From positions 1-5,310 of the forward strand of contig JAJXYL010000021.1 in assembly GCA_021780575.1 (NCBI GenBank): 5,310 bases of DNA. The letters run 5' to 3'. The notes beneath the pieces were generated by a model that did no database searches, was not told the DNA's origin, and saw only the letters and a program-made list of their open reading frames with translations. Source of the stretch: a bacterium. GTDB taxonomy: Bacteria; Patescibacteriota; Minisyncoccia; Phycocordibacterales; Phycocordibacteraceae. The translations under genes were made by a program, and so were the position numbers. Numbering within the stretch: position 1 is the first letter of the stretch; every line of letters begins with the position of its first letter. This document shows, in pieces, positions 1-4,022 of the stretch.

Positions 1-267
1 GAAACTGCGGGACGGCGCGATTTCGATTCGGCCTACTTTTCGTGGATTGTCTATGAGGCTTCAGCACAAGATCATGCCGATGTCATAGCCGCGGCAAGCG
101 CCGACAAGCGCATCATCCGTTTCATCGACCTGCTTACGACAAAGGACGCCGCCCGCCATTCCGTCGAGATGCGCGAACTGTCCATGAAGACGCCGGAGCA
201 CGCCGAAGATCCGGAGGAGGCAGCCGGCGCCGCTCTTGATGCTGCGCTTGAGAACGTCGTCGTGTAA
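1..267 (+). CDS. rpsF: Small ribosomal subunit protein S6 (bS6), C-terminal part, 5' end outside the window
   Basis: Frame 1 is open from the left edge to a TAA at 265-267, giving 88 residues of a protein whose start lies upstream. Bacterial S6 binds 16S rRNA as a partner of S18 on the platform of the 30S subunit. The fragment fits the second half of the S6 ferredoxin-like fold: a strand (AYFSWIVYEA, visible residues 11-20), a helix (about 24-35), and the last strand with the typical ending KRIIRFIDLLTT (36-47). A roughly 40-residue tail follows, rich in Ala and Glu, as in many S6 proteins. Sequence similarity alone is modest because S6 diverges quickly. The order S6-SSB-S18, with ssb only 4 bases downstream, makes the assignment firm. 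Transcription presumably starts upstream of the window and covers all three genes. Confidence 0.85.
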   Translation, partial: ETAGRRDFDSAYFSWIVYEASAQDHADVIAAASADKRIIRFIDLLTTKDAARHSVEMRELSMKTPEHAEDPEEAAGAALDAALENVVV

Positions 268-271
268 TCCT

Positions 272-715
272 ATGTACCTCAACAAAGTATTCCTCTACGG
301 CAATCTGACCCGCGACCCGGAGCTCAAGGCGCTCCCGTCCGGAAGCCAGGTCGCAAATTTCGGTATTGCGACGAATCGTAGCTACAAGGACAAGAGCGGG
401 GCTCGGCAGGAAGCGACAGAGTTCCATAACGTTGTTGCGTTTGGCCGCACCGCCGAAGTCATCGCGCAGTACATGAAGAAGGGCCGCCCGATTTTCGTCG
501 AAGGGCGCATCCAGACGCGTTCCTGGGACGATAAAGAGAGTGGCAAGAAAAACTATCGCACTGAGATCGTCGTGGATAACTTCCAGTTCGGCGCCGACGG
601 CAAGGGTGGCGCGGGCGCTCCGCACGTCGGCGCCGAGGAACAGCCCTCGCCGAAGGATGATGAGGCGATAAAGTACCCGGACGAAGAGATTAACCCGGAA
701 GACATTCCATTTTAA
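272..715 (+). CDS. ssb: Single-stranded DNA-binding protein
   Basis: This 147-residue protein coats single-stranded DNA during replication, repair and recombination. Residues 1-108 form the OB fold: the start MYLNKVFLYGNLTRDPELK matches the family's N-terminal strand, TNRSYKDKSG and EFHNVVAFGRTAEVIAQYMKKG are the central motifs, and VEGRIQTRSW is the late strand. A short Gly/Ala/acidic linker leads to the C-terminal peptide EDIPF, the docking tip that SSB partners such as recombination and repair proteins bind. The tail is short but complete. I chose ATG 272 because the conserved SSB N-terminus begins there and it leaves 4 bases after the rpsF stop. An in-frame ATG at 236 would add 12 unrelated residues and overlap rpsF by 32 bases. 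No clear Shine-Dalgarno sequence precedes 272, so coupling to rpsF translation is likely. Confidence 0.96.
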   Translation: MYLNKVFLYGNLTRDPELKALPSGSQVANFGIATNRSYKDKSGARQEATEFHNVVAFGRTAEVIAQYMKKGRPIFVEGRIQTRSWDDKESGKKNYRTEIVVDNFQFGADGKGGAGAPHVGAEEQPSPKDDEAIKYPDEEINPEDIPF

Positions 716-724
716 TAATTCCAT

Positions 725-931
725 ATGGCATACCAAGCTGAACGCGAAGAGGTAGAGATCAAGAAATTTATCGACTATAAAGATGTCGCGTATCTGAAGC
801 TCTTCACTAATCCGCACGCGAAGATGCTTTCTAAGAAGCGCACGGGCGTCCCTGCGGGGAAACAAAGGGATATCATGCAGGCCATCAAACGCGCCCGCTA
901 CATGGCGCTTCTCCCGTACGTTTCCGCCTAA
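725..931 (+). CDS. rpsR: Small ribosomal subunit protein S18 (bS18)
   Basis: This 68-residue protein is the S6 partner on the 30S platform. The family signature is clear: EIKKFIDYKDVAYLKLFTN (residues 11-29, the conserved IDYKD motif), a basic stretch with KKRTG (37-41), and the C-terminal KQRDIMQAIKRARYMALLPY (46-65), nearly identical to the S18 consensus. There are no cysteines, so it is a zinc-free form of S18. It starts 9 bases after the ssb stop with no recognisable ribosome binding site and is probably translated by coupling. It is the last gene of the operon: a strong terminator hairpin begins 8 bases after the TAA. In many bacteria rplI (L9) follows at this point; here it does not. 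Confidence 0.96.
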   Translation: MAYQAEREEVEIKKFIDYKDVAYLKLFTNPHAKMLSKKRTGVPAGKQRDIMQAIKRARYMALLPYVSA

Positions 932-938
932 CGGTACG

Positions 939-977
939 AAAAAACAAAAGCCGCTTTTGAAGCGGCTTTTGTTTTTT
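939..977. terminator. Bidirectional intrinsic terminator between rpsR and efp
   Basis: A perfect 18-bp inverted repeat pairs 939-956 with 960-977 around a TTG loop. The core CCGCTT/AAGCGG is flanked by an A-tract on the left and a T-tract on the right. The transcript therefore ends in a U-run whichever strand is read. It lies 8 bases after the rpsR stop and 18 bases from the efp stop, so one hairpin can stop both convergent transcripts. Confidence 0.93.
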
Positions 978-994
978 GTAACTCCGCAGGGCTG

Positions 995-1570
995 TTACGC
1001 TTTCTCGACGCGCTCAGTGTAAAGGCCGTCGTCAGTGTTAATACGGACGATGTCGCCCGTATTGATGAAGAGAGGGACGTCTACCTTCGCGCCCGTGGAG
1101 AGCTCCACGAGCTTCGTGCCGCCGCTAACCGTGTTCCCCTTGACTGCCGGAGGCGCGTCTTTGACCTCCAAGTCGACTTTCACCGGTATCTTTATCGTCA
1201 TCGGCTTTTCCTCGTAGGTCAGCACCTCGACGACGGTATTCGGCGCAAGCCACTGCACTTTTTCGTGCACAACTTCGTCGGGGAAGGAGAAGCGATTCTT
1301 CGGGTTGTTCTCCTCGGCGAACCAGCTCTCGCCGCGGTTCGTGTAGAGATACTTCGCCTGTATTCGGTCGATGTCTGCTTCGGTGACCGTTTCGTTCTGG
1401 TGGAAGGATATTTCCATGACCTTGCCGGAGACGAGGTGCCGCAGCTTTGTCTGGTTTACCGGCTTTCGCTGCTGCATGCGGAAAATGTGCGACGAAAGCA
1501 CCTCATAGGGCTCATTGTTGTAATCGATAATGGTCTTCGGAAGTATTTCGTTATAGCTCAGTACAGCCAT
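995..1570 (-). CDS. efp: Translation elongation factor P, with Gln-Arg in place of the usual modified Lys
   Basis: EF-P binds between the ribosomal P and E sites and helps form peptide bonds in proline-rich stretches. The 191-residue length is normal. Three beta-barrel domains can be followed: the KOW-like domain I (residues 1-65), the central OB domain (about 66-128, with AKYLYTNRGESWFAEE), and the C-terminal OB domain (about 129-191). The last carries the EF-P signature region, with STGAKVDVPLFINTGDIVRI and a terminal GLYTERV. A gap-free alignment with E. coli EF-P around the domain I loop places Gln34 where E. coli has the lysylated Lys34, followed by Arg35 and Lys36 (loop RMQQRKPVNQTK). 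The ATG at 1570 is the family's normal start, and no Shine-Dalgarno sequence is visible. The gene stands alone, divergent from the sigma gene. The C-terminus and length argue against a YeiP-type paralogue, though that was not tested. Confidence 0.95.
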   Translation of the reverse strand: MAVLSYNEILPKTIIDYNNEPYEVLSSHIFRMQQRKPVNQTKLRHLVSGKVMEISFHQNETVTEADIDRIQAKYLYTNRGESWFAEENNPKNRFSFPDEVVHEKVQWLAPNTVVEVLTYEEKPMTIKIPVKVDLEVKDAPPAVKGNTVSGGTKLVELSTGAKVDVPLFINTGDIVRINTDDGLYTERVEKA

Positions 1571-1633
1571 GGTTTTGAAACTAACATCGGATAAGGTTCG
1601 TTATAAAAAGTACCGCCTGAAGCGGATTCGTGT
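1571..1633. promoter_or_regulatory. Divergent promoter region between efp and the sigma factor gene
   Basis: This 63-base gap must hold the start signals for both divergent genes. It is more AT-rich than its surroundings. A TTATAAAA block at 1601-1608 offers a -10-like hexamer on either strand: TATAAA at 1602-1607 for the sigma gene and TATAAC (1605 to 1600) for efp. A TTGAAA at 1575-1580 resembles a -35 box, but its 21-base spacing to TATAAA is too long for a standard promoter. A small inverted repeat, CCGC-5 nt-GCGG (1613-1625), lies in the presumed sigma leader. The exact promoters are not resolved. Confidence 0.35.
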
Positions 1634-2233
1634 ATGCTACCAGATGCCATGGGCTTTTCAAGCTTTTCGGATGATCTCACGACGCTCTCGGACGCCGAGG
1701 TGCTTGCGCGCTCTAGGAAAGAGCCCGCTCTCTTTGCCCTGCTTGTTCGTCGCTATGAGGGACCATTCCTCCGCAGGGCTCGCACCATCCTGTTTTCGCC
1801 CGAAGACGCTGAAGAGGCCGTCCAGGACGCCTTCACAAAGATGTACCTCTACGCGGACAAGTACCACCTCCAGGAGGGAGCCAGCTTCTCTTCATGGGCG
1901 TACACCATACTGAACCGTGTCGCGTATACGAAGTATCGCGCAAAGAGCCTCGAGCGTGGGAAGCGTGCAGAACTGGAACCGGAACACTACGAGTCCCTGC
2001 CGGATGCGCGTGCGGAGTTTCTTGAAGATCTCTCGATACGGGACGAAGTCATCACAGCGCTCGCAAAATTGCCGGAGACGGCGGCACGAGTCTTGCGACT
2101 GCAATTCATCGAGGGTAAGAGTCAGGAGGAGATTGCACAGGTGGAAAAATTATCGATTCCCGCTGTCAAGACGCGCGTCCATCGTGCTAAGAAACTTTTT
2201 AAACAGGCGTATGATGATCAACACTATGAATAA
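1634..2233 (+). CDS. ECF-type (group 4) sigma factor of RNA polymerase
   Basis: This is a 199-residue sigma-70 family protein reduced to regions 2 and 4, the ECF layout, which directs RNA polymerase to a small set of promoters. Region 2 spans about residues 33-103: the core-binding helix includes DAEEAVQDAFTKMY (58-71), and the -10-contacting part includes SFSSWAYTILNRVAYTKYR (84-102). A charged linker (104-134) follows. Region 4 (about 136-192) has LPETAARVLRLQFIEGKSQE and a helix-turn-helix ending in IPAVKTRVHRAKKLF, which would read the -35 element. The start is uncertain: ATG 1634 and ATG 1649 are in frame, neither has a good ribosome binding site, and 1649 would remove only five residues. 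The gene overlaps a small membrane protein gene, as many ECF factors do with their anti-sigma genes. The target promoters cannot be told from this window. Confidence 0.88.
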   Translation: MLPDAMGFSSFSDDLTTLSDAEVLARSRKEPALFALLVRRYEGPFLRRARTILFSPEDAEEAVQDAFTKMYLYADKYHLQEGASFSSWAYTILNRVAYTKYRAKSLERGKRAELEPEHYESLPDARAEFLEDLSIRDEVITALAKLPETAARVLRLQFIEGKSQEEIAQVEKLSIPAVKTRVHRAKKLFKQAYDDQHYE

Positions 2234-2555
2234 CAACCAATCAGACATTGAACGAATTGTGATGCAGCGCGTGCACCTTATCCGCGCACTCCGGTTCGCC
2301 ATCTCGAGCGGCACGCTCTCAATGCTCGTATCCATTCTCGGGCTCTGGGGCATCGGGAGGGAAGTGTGGGTCGCCCATGTTCTCCAAAACGCCCCAGCCA
2401 ATCCTCTCGGACTGCTTCGTTTCTATATCGCGGCTTTTGAGCACACTCGCCGCATCGTGCAGGTGCTCGTAGTCCTTACGCTCTCCGCCCTTGTGTACGT
2501 TGCGCGCGAGATTGTCCGCGCCATTGCCGTTCTGTCCGTACCGGAGCCTGTGTAG
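2226..2555 (+). CDS. Small protein with two predicted membrane helices, overlapping the sigma gene; family unknown
   Basis: I do not recognise this family. With the ATG at 2226 it has 109 residues. A hydrophilic N-terminal segment (1-23, with IERIVMQRVHLIRALR likely amphipathic) is followed by a first hydrophobic helix (about 24-44), a 30-residue loop with two Trp-containing motifs at its start (LWGIGREVWVAHVLQN), and a second hydrophobic helix (about 77-93) that runs into a basic amphipathic end. It would sit in the inner membrane, with the N-terminus probably cytoplasmic because Arg20 and Arg23 precede helix 1. Its start overlaps the sigma stop by 8 bases (ATGAATAA). ATGs at 2211 and 2214 are also in frame, and an AGG at 2205-2207 is better spaced for 2214. 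Tight coupling suggests joint expression. A role in holding or sensing for the sigma factor is inference only: no zinc-binding anti-sigma motif (HxxxCxxC) is present. Confidence 0.75.
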   Translation: MNNNQSDIERIVMQRVHLIRALRFAISSGTLSMLVSILGLWGIGREVWVAHVLQNAPANPLGLLRFYIAAFEHTRRIVQVLVVLTLSALVYVAREIVRAIAVLSVPEPV

Positions 2556-2594
2556 TGTGAGGGCGGGAACGCACGTGGCAAATCATTTGCTGCG

Positions 2595-2620
2595 AAGAAT
2601 AAGAGCCCCAGAGGCACTCA
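2595..2620 (-). terminator. Possible weak terminator of the ftsK-recA operon
   Basis: Directly at the recA stop, the transcript can fold GAGTGCC (2619-2613) with GGCTCTT (2607-2601) around a TCTGG loop. The stem has seven positions, one of them a T-T mismatch and one a G-T pair. A moderately T-rich stretch (ATTCTT) follows. It is much weaker than the hairpin at 939-977 and uses part of the stop codon. Confidence 0.3.
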
Positions 2621-3664
2621 TCCGGCAAGTTTCGCGCGGATTTGCTTGAGAAGTTCTTTGGAGACTTCCTTATTGTCGTGCAGGAAGATGCGCGAGGCGT
2701 CATAACCGCGCCCGAGCAGGGTCGCGCCGAATTTATACGAGGCACCCGCCTTCTCGATGAGTCCGTATTTCTCGCCAAGAGCAATGAGCTCGCCTTCGCG
2801 ACTGATGCCCTCGTTGTAGAGAAGGTCGAACTCAGTCGTCTTGAAGGGCGCCGCCACCTTGTTCTTCACCACCTTTACGCGTACGCGACCGCCCACGATC
2901 TCTTCGCCCTTCTTAATGCTCGCGATGCGACGGATATCGAGGCGCACCGAGGTGTAAAACTTGAGCGCCTTGCCGCCCGGCGTTGTTTCCGGATTGCCGA
3001 ACATAACGCCGATTTGCATGCGGATTTGGTTGATGAAAATAACGATCGTCTTGCTTCGCGAGACGATGGCGGTGAGTTTGCGCAATGCCTGGCTCATGAG
3101 TCGCGCTTGCTTGCCGACGTGCTGTTGGCCCATTTCCCCCTCGATTTCGTCTTTCGGTGTGAGCGCGGCGACGGAGTCGACGACGACGACGTCGACGTTC
3201 CCGCTTCGCACCAGTGACTCGACGATATCAAGCGCCTGCTCGCCCGTGTCTGGCTGTGAAATGAGGAGTTCGGAGAGCTTAACGCCGATGTGCTGCGCGT
3301 ACTCCGGGTCAAGGGCATGTTCGGCGTCGACGAATGCCGCAATGCCGCCCGCCTTTTGCGCCTCGGCAACCGCGTGGAGCGCCAGCGTCGTCTTACCGGA
3401 AGATTCCGGACCGAATATTTCTATAATGCGACCGCAAGGAAGCCCTCCGACGCCGAGCGCCGCGTCAAGACCAATGGATCCCGTCGGTATCGTGGGGATT
3501 TTCTTCGGCGTGCCCGCGCCAAAGGTGGTGATGGCCTCATCGCCGAATTTGGTGCGTATCTCCTTCAATGCCTGGTCGATGGACTTCTGCCTCTCGTCCT
3601 TATCCGTGCTTGCCGCGGAAACGGTCTTGAGCACTTTCTCTTTCGCCGGTTTCTTAAATGCCAT
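2618..3664 (-). CDS. recA: Recombinase RecA
   Basis: This 348-residue ATP-dependent recombinase forms filaments on single-stranded DNA, drives strand exchange and, where an SOS system exists, triggers LexA cleavage. All key motifs are present: Walker A GPESSGKT (85-92), [10 protein letters not shown] (111-120), Walker B VVVVDSV (159-165), loop 1 region [18 protein letters not shown] (173-190), [19 protein letters not shown] with loop 2 (210-228), and [17 protein letters not shown] (230-246). The C-terminal domain is complete to KQIRAKLAG but lacks the strongly acidic tail of E. coli RecA. The N-terminus carries roughly 15-20 extra Lys-rich residues before the filament helix. ATG 3664 is the only Met codon before the conserved core. 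It lies 4 bases after the stop of the Ig-like gene with no Shine-Dalgarno sequence, so translation probably depends on coupling within the ftsK operon. No separate recA promoter is visible. Confidence 0.98.
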   Translation of the reverse strand: MAFKKPAKEKVLKTVSAASTDKDERQKSIDQALKEIRTKFGDEAITTFGAGTPKKIPTIPTGSIGLDAALGVGGLPCGRIIEIFGPESSGKTTLALHAVAEAQKAGGIAAFVDAEHALDPEYAQHIGVKLSELLISQPDTGEQALDIVESLVRSGNVDVVVVDSVAALTPKDEIEGEMGQQHVGKQARLMSQALRKLTAIVSRSKTIVIFINQIRMQIGVMFGNPETTPGGKALKFYTSVRLDIRRIASIKKGEEIVGGRVRVKVVKNKVAAPFKTTEFDLLYNEGISREGELIALGEKYGLIEKAGASYKFGATLLGRGYDASRIFLHDNKEVSKELLKQIRAKLAG

Positions 3665-3668
3665 AGGG

Positions 3669-4019
3669 TTAATTGTTAGTCGGTGTCTGATTCATTTTCG
3701 GTACGAAAATGCTGCGCGTCGCTGTTATCGTCCTGCCGAAGCGATCGGTAACCGCGAACGTAAGTATAGAGCCTCCCGAGGGAAAGGTAAGGGTTGACGA
3801 GAATGCGCCGCTCTGGTCATGGAGAAGCGGCATGCCGTCGAGCGTAAGAGTCGCCGCGCGCGTCACCACCCCCTGGATGCTTACAATGCCGCCTGGGAAG
3901 GATGCGTTATCGGCGGGCGAAGCTATGGCGAGCGTTGGGCCCGCAAGCAGCGGCCACGCCTCCATGCATCCATAGCCAAAGAGAACGAGGAGAACCGTGC
4001 CAATGAAGTACCGAGTCAT
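3669..4019 (-). CDS. Membrane-anchored or secreted protein with one bacterial Ig-like domain
   Basis: This 116-residue protein has a short basic start (MTRY), a hydrophobic helix (about residues 5-27) that is a signal peptide or membrane anchor, and then a single beta-rich domain (about 28-109). That domain has the pattern of bacterial Ig-like domains of the glucodextranase-B type: [56 protein letters not shown]. These domains are usually extracytoplasmic and bind or space other modules; no catalytic residues are evident. The Cys at 18 lies in GYGC, which lacks the usual Leu at -3, so a lipoprotein is unlikely. The gene begins 3 bases after the ftsK stop in the same reading frame and ends 4 bases before recA. 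An AGGAGG sits 14 bases upstream of its ATG. Its specific role is unknown. Confidence 0.8.
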   Translation of the reverse strand: MTRYFIGTVLLVLFGYGCMEAWPLLAGPTLAIASPADNASFPGGIVSIQGVVTRAATLTLDGMPLLHDQSGAFSSTLTFPSGGSILTFAVTDRFGRTITATRSIFVPKMNQTPTNN

Positions 4020-4022
4020 TGC

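Noticed and set aside
236..271. Upstream ATG start for ssb adding 12 residues
   Set aside because: The added residues do not match the SSB N-terminus, and it would overlap rpsF by 32 bases. ATG 272 begins the conserved sequence.
134..865. Long open frame on the minus strand across rpsF, ssb and rpsR
   Set aside because: It is antisense to three well-supported genes, and its translation is Arg/Leu-rich without domain patterns, as expected from GC-rich third positions.
1917..2225. Longer form of the membrane protein starting inside the sigma gene
   Set aside because: The added stretch is Arg/Ser-rich out-of-frame translation of sigma coding sequence. ATGs at 2211, 2214 or 2226 fit better.
2578..2590. 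Palindrome GCAAAT-C-ATTTGC in the convergent gap, as terminator or operator
   Set aside because: The stem is short, no T-tract follows on either strand, and an operator is not expected between two gene ends.
3176..3196. GTCGAC-GACGACGAC-GTCGAC repeat
   Set aside because: It encodes the Walker B Val/Asp run of RecA (VDVVVVDSV), so protein sequence and GC-rich codons explain it.
2961..3797. Open frame of 278 codons on the plus strand opposite recA
   Set aside because: It lies antisense to recA with Ser/Ala/Pro-rich low-complexity translation. The recA frame has every family motif.
3960..4019. Lipoprotein signal in the Ig-like protein (Cys18)
   Set aside because: The residues before the Cys are F-G-Y-G, without the Leu/Val at -3 and small residue at -2 that a lipobox needs.
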